DNA of 64,000 nucleotides from Arthrobacter sp. FB24 (GCF_000196235.1 NC_008541.1:3162001-3226000); one strand, 5' to 3'. Positions 26,256-36,070 are shown, counted from the first letter of the stretch. Numbers and translations: made by a program. The notes: generated by a model not told the origin, from the letters alone.

Positions 26256-27335
26256 TCAGGCCCGCGCGCCTCGTCCGCCGAGGGCGCGGGTCACGTCGCC
26301 GGACTTCTTGAGCGTTGCGCGAAGCTCCTTGGGCAAGGAGAAGAGCAGGTCTTCCTCCGCTGTGACCACTTCCTCCACGGTGCCGTAGCCGTAGTCCGCA
26401 AGGAGCCGGAGCACATCCTTGACCAGCACCTCCGGAACCGATGCGCCGGAGGTGACGCCAACCGTGGCGACGCCCTCGAACCAGGCCTCATCCACTTCGT
26501 TGGCGAAGTCGACGCGGTAGGACGCCTTGGCACCGTATTCCAGTGCAACTTCCACGAGCCGGACGGAGTTGGAGGAATTGGCCGAACCCACCACGATGAC
26601 CAGGTCGGCCTGCGGGGAGATCTTCTTAATAGCCACCTGGCGGTTGGTGGTGGCGTAGCAGATGTCGTCGCTGGGCGGGTCCTGCAGCGTCGGGAAGCGT
26701 TCCTTCAGCAGCCGGACTGTTTCCATCGTTTCATCCACGCTCAGTGTGGTCTGCGACAGCCAGATGACCTTTTCAGGATCCCTGACCGTCACCTTATCCA
26801 CTTCGTGCGGTCCGTTGATGATCTGGATGTGCTCAGGAGCTTCACCGGCCGTGCCCTCAACTTCCTCGTGGCCGTCGTGGCCGATGAGGAGGATGTCAAA
26901 GTCGTCCTTGGCGAATCGGACGGCTTCCCGGTGGACCTTGGTGACCAGCGGACAGGTAGCATCAATGGTCCGCAGGCCACGGTCTTCTGCCGACTGCACC
27001 ACTGCGGGCGATACCCCGTGGGCCGAAAAGATGACCAGCGCACCTTCGGGGACCTCATCGGTCTCATCAACGAAGATGGCGCCCTTCTCCTCAAGCGAGC
27101 TCACGACGTGAACGTTGTGAACGATCTGCTTACGGACGTACACGGGCGGACCATAGTGTTCCAGTGCCTTCTCAACTGCAATGACTGCCCGGTCAACTCC
27201 GGCGCAGTAGCCGCGCGGAGCTGCGAGAAGCACTTTTTTGGGTCCGGGCACCGGGGCCGCAGCCAGCACGTCCTCAGGCGATCGGCGCCTGCGTGGAATT
27301 GACGGCATGGGGATGGAGACAGCTGAGGTGGTCAT
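26256..27335 (-). CDS. ispH: 4-hydroxy-3-methylbut-2-enyl diphosphate reductase
   Basis: Iron-sulfur enzyme of 359 residues that performs the last step of the MEP pathway, reducing HMBPP to IPP and DMAPP. The three cluster cysteines are in [11 protein letters not shown] (C44), [12 protein letters not shown] and [11 protein letters not shown]. The motif HNVHVV and the conserved GSxNSSNS ([15 protein letters not shown]) are present. An N-terminal extension of about 33 residues precedes the domain, as in other actinobacterial IspH/LytB proteins; a start closer to [10 protein letters not shown] cannot be excluded. It lies nine bases after the membrane-protein gene at 27345, so it is probably in the same transcript. 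Confidence 0.95.
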   Translation of the reverse strand: MTTSAVSIPMPSIPRRRRSPEDVLAAAPVPGPKKVLLAAPRGYCAGVDRAVIAVEKALEHYGPPVYVRKQIVHNVHVVSSLEEKGAIFVDETDEVPEGALVIFSAHGVSPAVVQSAEDRGLRTIDATCPLVTKVHREAVRFAKDDFDILLIGHDGHEEVEGTAGEAPEHIQIINGPHEVDKVTVRDPEKVIWLSQTTLSVDETMETVRLLKERFPTLQDPPSDDICYATTNRQVAIKKISPQADLVIVVGSANSSNSVRLVEVALEYGAKASYRVDFANEVDEAWFEGVATVGVTSGASVPEVLVKDVLRLLADYGYGTVEEVVTAEEDLLFSLPKELRATLKKSGDVTRALGGRGARA

Positions 27336-27344
27336 TGTTCAATG

Positions 27345-28217
27345 CTACCGGGAACGCTGGTCGCGTCCGGTGCCCGCTCCGACGGCACCAGCAACGACGC
27401 GGAGAATGACACCCGCCACGATGAGGACTGCGCCGGCAATGAGTGCCGCCAAGATCCACTGCCCGAACCGTTCGGAGGATGCCGCCACGAATTCGCTTTT
27501 GAAGATGTCCGCCACCTCGTTACCGCTGGCTGTTCCGCCCACCGCGAGTCCGGCCGCGTCCGAGCCGAGTTTCCAAAATGCCGCGAGCACCAACGCCCCG
27601 GCTCCCGTGCCCACCAGCACAGTCCAGCGGCGGCGTGCGGCAATGAGGCCCAGCAGGAAGGCGATGGCGGAGCCTGCAGCCACCGGCCAGCCCATCGGTG
27701 CGTACGCCGAAACCTGGTCCACGAGTTGACGCTGGCTCGGCTGTCCTATGTTGATCAGCGTCTGATCCGGCGCGTCCAACGGAACATTCATTGCTTCCGA
27801 GATCTGTTTGGTCAGCAGGCCAACCAGGGGCGCCACATCCAGGGTGAGGGACGTGGAAGGTTCCGTCTCGGGCGAGGCGGCCCCGGAAGACGGGAAATTA
27901 AGCCGGTGGCTCTTCCTCAGCGTCTCCTCCCAGGCTGCCGGATAGCCGGGGAGCGCCGTCAGGGATTTGGCGGCAGAGTCGAGGATCGGCTGCACCAGTT
28001 CCGTGAACGGCTCAGGAATGCGGCCGGCCGGATCGATGCTGCCAACTGCTGCCGAAGCCAGCCGTTCCTGGAAGACGGTGTCCTTGCCCAAGGGAGCGGC
28101 GAGGGAAACGAAGCCGTCCTCCTGCACAATGTTCCGGTCAACCCAGATCGCTGGAACGGCGACGGCGGCCAGCAGCAGCCCAAGGATAACGGCGGCAGCG
28201 GAGACAAAGGTGCGCAA
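27345..28217 (-). CDS. Membrane protein of unknown function upstream of ispH
   Basis: Protein of 290 residues. An N-terminal membrane helix (residues about 4-24) is followed by a large extracytoplasmic region (about 25-185). Three closely spaced helices come after it (about 190-210, 215-235, 262-285), and the tail is basic. The outer region has DGFVSLAAPLGKDTVFQERL and LVQPILDSAAKSL, a pattern I have seen in actinobacterial proteins described only as integral membrane proteins. No enzymatic motif is visible. It is divergent from xseA and directly ahead of ispH (nine bases). Confidence 0.75.
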   Translation of the reverse strand: MRTFVSAAAVILGLLLAAVAVPAIWVDRNIVQEDGFVSLAAPLGKDTVFQERLASAAVGSIDPAGRIPEPFTELVQPILDSAAKSLTALPGYPAAWEETLRKSHRLNFPSSGAASPETEPSTSLTLDVAPLVGLLTKQISEAMNVPLDAPDQTLINIGQPSQRQLVDQVSAYAPMGWPVAAGSAIAFLLGLIAARRRWTVLVGTGAGALVLAAFWKLGSDAAGLAVGGTASGNEVADIFKSEFVAASSERFGQWILAALIAGAVLIVAGVILRVVAGAVGAGTGRDQRSR

Positions 28218-28403
28218 GGGAGTCCTCGGTTGTGGTTGGCGGTACTGCCATCCTAGGGGTGCCGGCGGGGAAGAAAAAATGTCGGCCGACAGTGGTAGAG
28301 CTATGGATAGAGTTGATTCGGTTTGATGCCAGTCCGTTTTTGATGCACTGCCACCCGCAAAGGATTCCCATGCCCAAGGCTCCCTTCCCGTCAGGGTCCG
28401 ACC

Positions 28404-29690
28404 GTGCCTGACAACGTGCCCGCGGCCACCACGGTTCCTGCCACGGCTGCTGAGACGAGCCCGGATAATCCCTGGCCCCTGCAGCTACTGTCCCAGAAGC
28501 TCAAGGCCCACATCGACCGGACTCCCTCCGCCTGGGTCGAAGGCCAGGTCATTGAATTGAACCGCCGCGGCGGCAGCGCGTTCATGACACTTAGGGACGT
28601 AGACGCCGAAATTTCGCTGCCTGCGTCCATCTGGTCTAATGTGCTGGATCGCCAGGACGTTCCCCTGGAACGGGGTTCCAGGGTTGTGGCCCTCCTGAAA
28701 GCCGAGTTCTGGCTGAAGACCGGACGCCTCAACATGTCGGTGAAGGACATCCGGCCATTGGGGCTGGGAGACCTGTTGGCGCGGATTGAGCGGCTCCGCC
28801 ACGCGCTTTCCATGGAAGGGCTCTTTGCGGACTCCCGGAAAAAACGCCTCCCGCTCCTCCCCCATCGGATCGGTCTGATCACCGGACGTGATTCCGACGC
28901 CAAGAAGGACGTGCTGCGCAATGCCGCCCTCCGGTGGCCCGCGGTCGAATTTGAGATCCGGGAAGTTGCCGTGCAGGGAAACACCGCTGTTTCCCAGATT
29001 ATGGGTGCGTTGCGGGACCTCGATGCCGACGCGCATGTTGACGTCATTGTGATTGCCCGGGGCGGCGGTGCGCTTGAGGACCTCCTCCCCTTCAGCAATG
29101 AGGATCTGATCAGGGCAGTGTCCAACGCCTCGACGCCGGTGGTCAGCGCGATCGGCCACGAAGCGGACCGTCCCATCCTCGACGACGTCGCTGACCTCCG
29201 GGCTTCCACGCCCACGGACGCCGCCAAGAGGATTGTTCCTGACGTCGTTGAGGAACTTGACCGGGTACGGCAGGCACGTGACCAGCTCCGGCGCGGAGTG
29301 CACCGCCTGGTGGAGCGGGAGTCCGACCGGCTGGCTTCCCTGCATTCAAGGCCCGTGCTCGCCGCGCCGGAGGTCATGGTCAGCGCCCGTGCCGAAGACG
29401 TGGCACGGCTCAGCAGCCGCTCCCGTGCAGCCATTAGCACGGCAGTGCTGAGAGGGGCTGACCAGATCCTCCATCTCCGCAGCCAGGTGCGCTCCCTCTC
29501 GCCGCAGCAGACTCTGGATCGGGGCTACGCCGTGGTGCAGGTTTCGGGGACGGCCCGGGCCGAGGACGAGCCGCTTGCAGTCGTTCGGCACCCTTCGCAG
29601 GCTCCGGAGGGCTCGGATCTTTTCGTACGCGTTGCCGGCGGGTCCTTTTCCGCCCGGTCCACGGGCGGTCAACGGATTTCAGATAGCTGA
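28404..29690 (+). CDS. xseA: Exodeoxyribonuclease VII large subunit
   Basis: Protein of 428 residues starting at GTG 28404. An N-terminal OB-fold (about 25-125; [28 protein letters not shown]) is followed by the catalytic domain. That domain contains [19 protein letters not shown] and the nucleotide-like glycine motif [20 protein letters not shown]. It continues with [20 protein letters not shown] and the coiled-coil region, and ends with [11 protein letters not shown]. With the small subunit it degrades single-stranded DNA in both directions during repair and recombination. xseB follows 65 bases downstream. The gene is divergent from the 27345-28217 membrane protein. Confidence 0.95.
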   Translation: MPDNVPAATTVPATAAETSPDNPWPLQLLSQKLKAHIDRTPSAWVEGQVIELNRRGGSAFMTLRDVDAEISLPASIWSNVLDRQDVPLERGSRVVALLKAEFWLKTGRLNMSVKDIRPLGLGDLLARIERLRHALSMEGLFADSRKKRLPLLPHRIGLITGRDSDAKKDVLRNAALRWPAVEFEIREVAVQGNTAVSQIMGALRDLDADAHVDVIVIARGGGALEDLLPFSNEDLIRAVSNASTPVVSAIGHEADRPILDDVADLRASTPTDAAKRIVPDVVEELDRVRQARDQLRRGVHRLVERESDRLASLHSRPVLAAPEVMVSARAEDVARLSSRSRAAISTAVLRGADQILHLRSQVRSLSPQQTLDRGYAVVQVSGTARAEDEPLAVVRHPSQAPEGSDLFVRVAGGSFSARSTGGQRISDS

Positions 29691-29755
29691 AACTAGCCCA
29701 GCTCCGGACATCCCGGCAGCGCCCATCCACTCATCACCAGCAGGGAGCAAACACA

Positions 29756-29986
29756 TTGGCAGCAGAACACAACCCGAACGCAGACATCGAAGCGCTGAGC
29801 TACGAAGAGGCCCGCGAGCAGCTCGTGGCCGTGGTGGGCAAGTTGGAAGCCGGCGGCGCCAGCCTGGAGGACTCCCTCGCGCTGTGGGAGCGGGGCGAGG
29901 CCCTTGCCAGACGATGTGAGGAGTGGCTGGAAGGCGCGCGCAAACGGCTGGCCGCCGCCCGGAACCAGGCCGGTCCGGAGTCCTAA
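29756..29986 (+). CDS. xseB: Exodeoxyribonuclease VII small subunit
   Basis: Protein of 76 residues starting at TTG 29756, supported by AGGGAG about eight bases upstream. The conserved XseB hairpin is present: [20 protein letters not shown], then [23 protein letters not shown]. These helices pack on XseA's coiled coil in the nuclease complex. It lies 65 bases after xseA in the usual order. A 14-base direct duplication covers the stop-codon region (29972-29999). Confidence 0.93.
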   Translation: MAAEHNPNADIEALSYEEAREQLVAVVGKLEAGGASLEDSLALWERGEALARRCEEWLEGARKRLAAARNQAGPES

Positions 29987-29999
29987 GTCCGGAGTCCTA
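29973..29999. repeat. 14-bp tandem duplication at the xseB stop
   Basis: GTCCGGAGTCCTA occurs twice with 14-base spacing (29973-29985 and 29987-29999). The first copy contains the xseB stop TAA; the second gives TAG. It looks like a recent slippage product and leaves the protein intact. Confidence 0.8.
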
Positions 30000-30024
30000 G
30001 GATCCGGGTCCCGGGCGTGGTCCG

Positions 30025-30879
30025 TCAGGACCTTTCCACGAGGCTGCGCTCGAGCGCGACGTCGAATTCCGCAACGGGCCATTCAAGGTGGAGGTCTTCC
30101 ATGGCCTGGAGCAGCAGCTGTTGCACGGCGATGCGCGCGTACCATTTTTTGTTCGCCGGGACCACATGCCAGGGCGCCACTTCGGTATGCGTCTTGTCGA
30201 ATGCCGCCTGGTATGCGGCCATGTAGTCATCCCAGAAGGCACGCTCCTTCAGGTCACCGCTGCTGTACTTCCAGTGCTTCGAAGGATCGTCCAGCCGGGC
30301 CAGCAAGCGGGATTTCTGTTCGTCCCGGCTGATGTTCAACATCACCTTGACTATTCGGGCTCCGCTGGCCGTAAGCCTGGCTTCAAATTCGTTGATCGCC
30401 GTGTAGCGCCGCTCCAGCTCTTCCGGGGAGGCCCAGCCGTGGACGCGGTGGATGAGCACATCTTCATAGTGGGAGCGGTCAAAGACGCCCACCATGCCGG
30501 CCGCGGGTACTTCCTTTTCGATCCGCCAGAGGAAATCGTAAGACTTTTCCTCATCGGTGGGCGCCTTGAACGCCTTGAGCTGCACACCCTGCGGGTCCAT
30601 GGCGCCGACCACGTGAGCCACAATGCCGCCCTTCCCTGCGGTGTCCATGGCCTGGAGGATCAGCAGGACGCGCTTGGTGCCGCCGAACTTAGCTTCGGCG
30701 AACAACTGCTCCTGGAGGGTGGCAAGTTTGCCGTCGAGTTCGGCCAGGAGGGCCTGTCCGTCGGATTTGCCGCCAGGGTACCCCGGCGTGGAATCCGGAT
30801 CGACGTCGGACAGCCTGAATCCGTCACCGGCCGCGAGGGTTCCTGACGGGTGTTCGTTGAACGTTTCGAGTCCTGACAT
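30025..30879 (-). CDS. ppk2: Polyphosphate:nucleotide phosphotransferase, PPK2 family
   Basis: Kinase of 284 residues with the PPK2 fold. The Walker A-like motif QAMDTAGKGG is at residues 77-86, GAMDPQGVQLKAFKAPT follows, and the Walker B/lid motif GVFDRSHYEDVL is present. WKYSSGDLKERAFWDDYMAA and HVVPANKKWYARIAV complete the family signature. The enzyme moves phosphate between polyphosphate and nucleoside mono- or diphosphates. Which nucleotide class it prefers (PPK2-I, -II or -III) cannot be settled by eye, though the single domain of this length fits AMP- or ADP-using members. It is a single-gene unit between xseB and alaA. Confidence 0.93.
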   Translation of the reverse strand: MSGLETFNEHPSGTLAAGDGFRLSDVDPDSTPGYPGGKSDGQALLAELDGKLATLQEQLFAEAKFGGTKRVLLILQAMDTAGKGGIVAHVVGAMDPQGVQLKAFKAPTDEEKSYDFLWRIEKEVPAAGMVGVFDRSHYEDVLIHRVHGWASPEELERRYTAINEFEARLTASGARIVKVMLNISRDEQKSRLLARLDDPSKHWKYSSGDLKERAFWDDYMAAYQAAFDKTHTEVAPWHVVPANKKWYARIAVQQLLLQAMEDLHLEWPVAEFDVALERSLVERS

Positions 30880-30945
30880 GTGAAGCCTTCCGCCGATGTT
30901 CCGCCAGTCCGGAGCTCCGCTTCCTCGCGGCCGCGTCCGGCTGCC

Positions 30946-30968
30946 GCCGCCCGGGAAACCCGGGCGGC
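30946..30968 (-). terminator. GC-rich hairpin after alaA
   Basis: GCCGCCCGGG (30946-30955) pairs with CCCGGGCGGC (30959-30968) around an AAA loop, giving a 10-bp stem 15 bases after the alaA stop. There is no T-run, so it is a likely but not certain transcription end. Confidence 0.6.
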
Positions 30969-30983
30969 GCTGCTGCCATCAGG

Positions 30984-32204
30984 CTAGTTCCCCTGGTACC
31001 GGCTCAGGAAGTCCCCCATACGGCCGATTGCTTCTTCTATATCCTTCACGTTGGGCAGGGTGACCATCCGGAAGTGATCCGGACGGACCCAGTTAAAGGC
31101 GCGGCCGTGGGAAACGAGGATCTTCTGCTCACGGAGCAGGTCCAGGACGAACTTTTCGTCGTCCCGGATGTGGAAGACCTCGGGGTCCAGTTTCGGGAAC
31201 AGGTACAGCGCTCCCCTGGCCTGCTGCGTGCTGACGCCGGGGATGGCGTTGAGCAGGTCGTAGGCCTTGTTCCGCTGTTCCAGCAGGCGGCCCCCTGGCA
31301 GGATCAGATCATTGATGCTCTGGTATCCGCCCAATGCCGTCTGGATGGCATGCTGGGCAGGCACGTTGGCACACAGGCGCATGTTTGCAAGGAGACTGAT
31401 GCCTTCGAGGTAGTCGGCCGCGTCCTTCTTTGGCCCGGAGATCGCCATCCAGCCGGCCCGGTACCCGCACACGCGGTATGCCTTGGACAACCCGCTGAAG
31501 GTCAGGCACAGGACGTCGTCGCCGGTGAGTCCGGCCAGGTTCACGTGGACAGCGTCCTCGTACAGGATCTTCTCGTAGATTTCATCCGCAAAAAGGACCA
31601 GGCCGTGCTTCTCAGCCAGGGCCACAATCTTCTTGAGGGTCTCCTCGGGATACACCGCACCGGTGGGGTTGTTCGGGTTGATCACCACGATTCCCTTGGT
31701 TCGCGGGGTGATCTTGGATTCGAGGTCCTCCAGGTCCGGCTGCCAGCCGGACTCCTCATCACAGAGGTAGTGCACCGGGCGACCGCTTGCGAGGGCGACG
31801 GAGGCGGTCCAGAGCGGGTAGTCGGGCGTGGGGATCAGAACCTCGTCGCCGTCGTCGAGGAGCGCCATGAGCGACATGGTGATGAGCTCGCTGACGCCGT
31901 TGCCGAGGTAAATGTCGTCCACGTGAATGTTCTGGATACCGCGGGTCTGGTAGTACTGCGACACTGCCGTCCGGGCGGAGAATATGCCCCGGGAGTCACT
32001 GTAGCCCTGGGCGTGCGGCAGATGGCGGATCATGTCCACCAGGATCGCGTCCGGCGCTTCAAAACCAAACGGTGCCGGGTTTCCGATGTTCAGTTTGAGG
32101 ATCCGGTGACCCTCTGCCTCCATCTGCTGGGCGGCCTGAAGAATCGGTCCACGGATGTCGTAGAGGACATTATGAAGCTTGGTGGACTGCTTGAATTCTG
32201 CCAT
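30984..32204 (-). CDS. alaA: Alanine aminotransferase (AlaA-type PLP enzyme)
   Basis: Aminotransferase of 406 residues, fold type I, subgroup I. The start MAEFKQSTKLHNVLYDIRGP is typical of the AlaA/AlaT family, as are NIGNPAPFGFEAP, the NPNNPTGAVY motif (about 192-201), DEIYEKILYE, and the PLP lysine in FSGLSKAYRVCGYR. AlaA interconverts pyruvate/glutamate and alanine/2-oxoglutarate. The length and end fit the family. It is transcribed alone, downstream of the OpuC operon and separated from it by a very strong hairpin. Confidence 0.93.
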   Translation of the reverse strand: MAEFKQSTKLHNVLYDIRGPILQAAQQMEAEGHRILKLNIGNPAPFGFEAPDAILVDMIRHLPHAQGYSDSRGIFSARTAVSQYYQTRGIQNIHVDDIYLGNGVSELITMSLMALLDDGDEVLIPTPDYPLWTASVALASGRPVHYLCDEESGWQPDLEDLESKITPRTKGIVVINPNNPTGAVYPEETLKKIVALAEKHGLVLFADEIYEKILYEDAVHVNLAGLTGDDVLCLTFSGLSKAYRVCGYRAGWMAISGPKKDAADYLEGISLLANMRLCANVPAQHAIQTALGGYQSINDLILPGGRLLEQRNKAYDLLNAIPGVSTQQARGALYLFPKLDPEVFHIRDDEKFVLDLLREQKILVSHGRAFNWVRPDHFRMVTLPNVKDIEEAIGRMGDFLSRYQGN

Positions 32205-32266
32205 CCATCAAATATGCCATATGGAGGATGTACTTCCGCTGAGACTTGACTCACACGGAGAACGGC

Positions 32267-32308
32267 GACGGCGCCTGCCGGACCCTGTGAGGTCCGGCAG
32301 GCGCCGTC
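32267..32308 (-). terminator. Strong hairpin ending the OpuC-type operon
   Basis: A perfect 18-bp stem pairs GACGGCGCCTGCCGGACC (32267-32284) with its complement (32291-32308) around a six-base loop. It starts 24 bases after the binding-protein stop at 32332. No T-run follows on the minus strand, but the stem is the longest in the window and separates this operon from alaA. Confidence 0.8.
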
Positions 32309-32331
32309 GGACTCGTGTTGGCTGGTTTGAG

Positions 32332-33288
32332 CTACTTAACCAGGCCCTTGTCCTTGAGCCAGGCCGCCGCTGCGTCCTTCGGATTCTGCTTCTGCGTGCC
32401 GCTGACTGCGCGGTTGAGGTTGATCAGGTCCTCCGTGGTGAGGATCTTGGAAACGGAATTGAGCGCTTCCTTGGCCTTGTCAGTCATCTTGGCCTTGTTG
32501 TACAGCGGCAGGACCTGCTGGGCGATGAAGTTGTTCTTGGGGTCATCCAGGACCACCAGGTCGTTGTCGGCAATGGCCGGCGTGGTGGTGTAGATGTCAG
32601 CGACCTGCACCTTGTCCTCGAGCAGCGCCTTGACGGTGATCGGGCCGCCGCCGTCGCTGAACGGTTCCAGCTTCTTGGGTTCGCAGCTATAGTTCTTCTT
32701 CAATCCCGGCAGGCCATAGGCGCGCTCTGCGAAGGTGGCCGGAGCTCCTACGACAAGCTCGCTGCAGACCTTCGCGAGGTCTTCGATCGATTTGAGCTGG
32801 TACTTCTCCGCCGTAGCCTTGGTCACCACCATGGCGTCCTTGTCCTCGGCCTTGGACGCTTCCAGGACGGCCAGTCCCTCCGGGAGCTTGGCCGGGAGCG
32901 CCTTGTAAATGTCCTCCGCCGAAACCTCGGTGGCTTCCTTGTTCACATGCAGCAGCAGGTTACCGCTGTAGTCGGGAATAACGTCCACGGAGCCGTCCTG
33001 GACAGCCTTGAAGTACACCTCGCGCGAGCCGATGTTTGGCTTGGTGCTTGCGGTCACGCCGGCCGCGTTCAGGGCACCGGCATAGATTTCAGCAATGATC
33101 TGGCTCTCGGGGAAGTCAGCAGATCCGATCACCAGCGCTGAACCCGAGCCGGAACCGCCCGTGGCCGGAGCGCTTCCGAGCGGATCAGAACCGCCGCCGC
33201 ACGCGGACAGGGCCAGGGCCAGCCCGACGCCGGCGGCCAGGCCGCCGAAAGCGCGGCGGCCCAGGATACTAGGGTTGGTTTCCTTCAT
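32332..33288 (-). CDS. Glycine betaine/choline-type ABC importer substrate-binding lipoprotein
   Basis: OpuAC/OsmF-like binding protein of 318 residues. The signal region contains GRRAFGGLAAGVGLALAL and the lipobox ALSAC with Cys30. The mature part has the quaternary-ammonium-binding family features VIGSADFPESQIIAEIYAGA, VDVIPDYSGNLL and VADIYTTTPAIADNDLVVLD. It collects a compatible solute such as glycine betaine, carnitine or choline outside the membrane. AAGGAGG lies six bases ahead of the ATG. The ATG overlaps the permease stop (33288-33285), so binding protein and permease are coupled. Confidence 0.92.
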   Translation of the reverse strand: MKETNPSILGRRAFGGLAAGVGLALALSACGGGSDPLGSAPATGGSGSGSALVIGSADFPESQIIAEIYAGALNAAGVTASTKPNIGSREVYFKAVQDGSVDVIPDYSGNLLLHVNKEATEVSAEDIYKALPAKLPEGLAVLEASKAEDKDAMVVTKATAEKYQLKSIEDLAKVCSELVVGAPATFAERAYGLPGLKKNYSCEPKKLEPFSDGGGPITVKALLEDKVQVADIYTTTPAIADNDLVVLDDPKNNFIAQQVLPLYNKAKMTDKAKEALNSVSKILTTEDLINLNRAVSGTQKQNPKDAAAAWLKDKGLVK

Positions 33289-34031
33289 GATGTACCTCCT
33301 TGAACAACAGGCTCCGCGGGCACGGGGCCTGTGAGATCAACCGGGGCCTGCTGGCTCCGGCCTGGCATGGCAGAGGCTCCCCGGAACAGGAACAGCCTCT
33401 GGAAAACAGCGAGCAGCAGATCGACGGTGATGGCCAGCGCTGCTATCAGCAGCGAGCCGCCCAGCATCTGCGGAAAATCAGACAACACCAGTCCGTCAAA
33501 GAGATACCGGCCCAGTCCCCCGAGGTTGATGTAGGCCACCACTGAGACGGTGGCGATCACCTGGAGCACACCGGTCCTGAATCCGCCGAACATCACCGTC
33601 AGTGCGTTGGGAAATTCCGCCCGGAACAGCACCTGCAGTTCGGTCATGCCCATGGCCCGGGCTGCGTCCACGACGTTCCGGTCCACACTGGCAATCCCGG
33701 CGTAGGTGCCCGCGAGCAGCGGGGGGACCGTGAGGATCACTAGGGCCCAGATAGGAGGCATCAGGCCGATGCCGGCCAGGAGCACGAAAAGGGTCAGCAG
33801 GCCCAGGGTGGGCAATGCCCGCAGAGCGCCGGCCAAGGCAACCACCGCCACCCGGCCGCGCCCGGTGTGGCCGACATAGAGGCCGATGGGGACGGCTATG
33901 GCGGTGGCAATCAGCATCACCAGTCCCGTGTACTGCAGGTGCTCAGCCAGCCTTGCCGGAATGCCTGAGCTTCCTGCCCAGTGCAGGGGGTCGCCCAGCC
34001 AGGCGAAGGTGTCCGTGAAAACGTTGCTCAT
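33285..34031 (-). CDS. OpuC-type ABC importer permease (second)
   Basis: Permease of 248 residues with about five transmembrane helices. The start ATG 34031 overlaps the previous permease's stop as ATGA; longer frames would reach back into that gene. Family features are IATAIAVPIGLYVGHTGRGR, LRALPTLGLLTLFVLLAG and LAGTYAGIASVDRNVVDAAR, with the coupling loop AMGMTELQVLFRAEFPNAL. It pairs with the other permease to form the channel for a compatible solute. The C-terminal 30 residues are Pro/Val-rich and lie in the cytoplasm. Confidence 0.92.
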   Translation of the reverse strand: MSNVFTDTFAWLGDPLHWAGSSGIPARLAEHLQYTGLVMLIATAIAVPIGLYVGHTGRGRVAVVALAGALRALPTLGLLTLFVLLAGIGLMPPIWALVILTVPPLLAGTYAGIASVDRNVVDAARAMGMTELQVLFRAEFPNALTVMFGGFRTGVLQVIATVSVVAYINLGGLGRYLFDGLVLSDFPQMLGGSLLIAALAITVDLLLAVFQRLFLFRGASAMPGRSQQAPVDLTGPVPAEPVVQGGTS

Positions 34032-34738
34032 GCCGCCGCACCTCCCGCCCGGACGTCGGACAGCCGCTCGGCCGCCGAAGGGAGGGCAGCCTTGTCCGTT
34101 CTGCCGGCGGCCCTCGTCCACGGCGTCAGCAGCCGTTCCAGGAGCACAAGGAGCGCATCCATCAAAAGTGCCAGCACCAGGATGGCAATGATCCCAACCA
34201 CGACTTCGGTAATGAAGCCCCGTTGGAGGCCCGAGGTGAAGAGCATGCCGAGGTTGCCGATTCCCAGGAGGGCCGCCACGCTCACCAGGGAGATGTTGCT
34301 GACGGACACCACCCGCAGCCCGGCGAACAGCACCGGCAGGGAGAGCGGGAGATCGATCTGGAGGAAGCGCGCGCCCGGCTTGAACCCCATGGCGACGGCG
34401 GCCTGCCGGAGATCTTCGTCCACGGAATCGAAGGCGTCGAGCGCGGCGCGCACCAGCAGCGCCACGGCATAGATGGTGAGGGCCACGATCACGTTGACAG
34501 GGTCAAGGACCCTGGTCCCCAGGATTGACGGCAGAATGATGAACAGGGCAAGGGACGGGACCGTGTAGAGCAGGGACGTGGCCGTGACCACCACGGAGCG
34601 CAGCGTCCTGTTTCGCCGGGCGAACTGGGCCAGCGGAATCGAGAGCGCCAGGCCAAGGACCATGGGCACGATGGCAAGCACGAGGTGCTGGCCGGCGAGC
34701 TCGAACACCCGTCCGCTGTTGGCCAGGAACCATTCCAT
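34028..34738 (-). CDS. OpuC-type ABC importer permease (first)
   Basis: Permease of 236 residues. It begins MEWFLANSGRVFELAGQHLV and has five to six membrane helices, with LLYTVPSLALFIILPSIL and the coupling loop AVAMGFKPGARFLQIDLPLS. It follows opuCA directly: the ATPase's stop and this ATG overlap (TGATG, 34740-34736). This tight coupling suggests equal amounts of ATPase and permease. Confidence 0.92.
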   Translation of the reverse strand: MEWFLANSGRVFELAGQHLVLAIVPMVLGLALSIPLAQFARRNRTLRSVVVTATSLLYTVPSLALFIILPSILGTRVLDPVNVIVALTIYAVALLVRAALDAFDSVDEDLRQAAVAMGFKPGARFLQIDLPLSLPVLFAGLRVVSVSNISLVSVAALLGIGNLGMLFTSGLQRGFITEVVVGIIAILVLALLMDALLVLLERLLTPWTRAAGRTDKAALPSAAERLSDVRAGGAAA

Positions 34739-35835
34739 CAGAGGGCACCCTGCCGGACCAGCCGGGCCGATTCGATGACAGCGAGCACCTCGTCCGCCTT
34801 AAGGACTCCGGCGAGCCTGCCGTCCGCGTCCACGGCGACGCCCAAACCCGAGGGTGAGGACAACGCTGCGTCAAGGGCGCGCCGGAGCGTGTCCCCCTTC
34901 CGGAAAAGCGAACCGCCGGGTATCAGCACGGAGCCGGCACCGGGGCTTGTCCAGCCGAGCGGGCGGGACTCCGCATCCAGTACCAGCAGCCAGTCGCCGC
35001 CCAATCCGGCAGCACCGGCCTCCAGTTCCCTGCGGCTGACCGTCGGAACGTCATGGAGGGTGACGGCGTCGGAGGGGCTGAACGCCAGGTGACGGAACCC
35101 GCGGTCCTTGCCCACGAACGAGGCCACAAAGTCGTTGGCCGGAGCCCTGAGGATCTCCTCAGGGGTGGCATACTGAGCCAGTTTTCCTCCGGTGGCGAAA
35201 ACAGCAACCTTGTCCCCAAGCACGGTGGCTTCGTCAATGTCATGGGTGACGAAAACGATGGTTTTGGCGAGGTCGCGCTGCAGCCGCAGGAGCTCCTGCT
35301 GCAGTTCGTCCCGCACCACTGGGTCCACCGCGCTGAACGGTTCGTCCATTAGCAGCACGGGCGGGTCAGCCGCCAGCGCCCTCGCCACTCCGACCCGCTG
35401 CTGCTGTCCGCCGGACAGCTGTGAGGGGTAGCGACTGCCGAGCACCGACGCCAGCCCGACGACGTCGAGCAGTTCTTCGGCGCGCCTGCGAGCCTCGGCC
35501 TTGGGGACGCCATTCAACCGCGGGACCGTGGCGATGTTATCCAGAACCGAGCGGTGCGGCATGAGCCCGGAGGACTGCATGACATAGCCCATGGACCGCC
35601 TCAGCTGCGCGGCGGGCACTAAGGTGACGTCTTTACCGTCCACGGTGATGGTGCCGGAGGTGGGCTCCACCATGCGGTTGATCATCCGCAGGGAGGTGGT
35701 CTTGCCGCAGCCTGAGGGCCCGACGAAGACCGTGATTGAGCCCTTGTCAATGGACATGGTGAGGTTGTCCACGGCCGGCTGCCCGCTCTGGTACTGCTTG
35801 GTGACGCTCTGGAATTCGATCATGGCTTCAGCCAT
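34738..35835 (-). CDS. OpuC-type ABC importer ATPase with C-terminal CBS-like domain
   Basis: ATPase of 365 residues. Walker A GPSGCGKTT is at about 39-47, signature LSGGQQQRVGVARAL at about 141, Walker B VLLMDEP, and H-loop VTHDIDEA. The C-terminal part (about 250-365) contains VDADGRLAGVLKADEVLAVI and resembles a CBS module. In OpuA/OpuC systems this module senses ionic strength to gate transport during osmotic stress (known family property; sensing here is inferred). It is the first gene of the operon, and its promoter is at 35887-35916. A start at the second ATG (35823) is possible. Confidence 0.92.
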   Translation of the reverse strand: MAEAMIEFQSVTKQYQSGQPAVDNLTMSIDKGSITVFVGPSGCGKTTSLRMINRMVEPTSGTITVDGKDVTLVPAAQLRRSMGYVMQSSGLMPHRSVLDNIATVPRLNGVPKAEARRRAEELLDVVGLASVLGSRYPSQLSGGQQQRVGVARALAADPPVLLMDEPFSAVDPVVRDELQQELLRLQRDLAKTIVFVTHDIDEATVLGDKVAVFATGGKLAQYATPEEILRAPANDFVASFVGKDRGFRHLAFSPSDAVTLHDVPTVSRRELEAGAAGLGGDWLLVLDAESRPLGWTSPGAGSVLIPGGSLFRKGDTLRRALDAALSSPSGLGVAVDADGRLAGVLKADEVLAVIESARLVRQGAL

Positions 35836-35886
35836 TTCCGGGCTTACCTAACTGTTGGCGGCAACATCGGACGGTCAAGCCGGAAG

Positions 35887-35916
35887 ATCATAAGCTTGCT
35901 GATTTTCGGCTGTAAA
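35887..35916 (-). promoter_or_regulatory. Probable promoter of the OpuC-type operon
   Basis: On the minus strand, TTTACA (35916-35911) and TATGAT (35892-35887) are separated by 18 bases. This is a near-consensus -35/-10 pair for the principal sigma factor. The -10 lies about 52 bases upstream of the ATPase start at 35835. The surrounding segment is A/T-rich compared with its neighbours. Confidence 0.65.
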
Positions 35917-36070
35917 GCAGGTAATACACAGCGTAACCAGCGGCCCGGACAAAGTCAGCGGTGCCGCGGCTACCGTAAGCATTCGGTGACCTGCGCCTTT
36001 TGGATGGGTGGCGGCGCCGGCTTGCTCGATCCGCCGCGACCCGGCACCGCCGTCGACCCTCGTCCGCGCG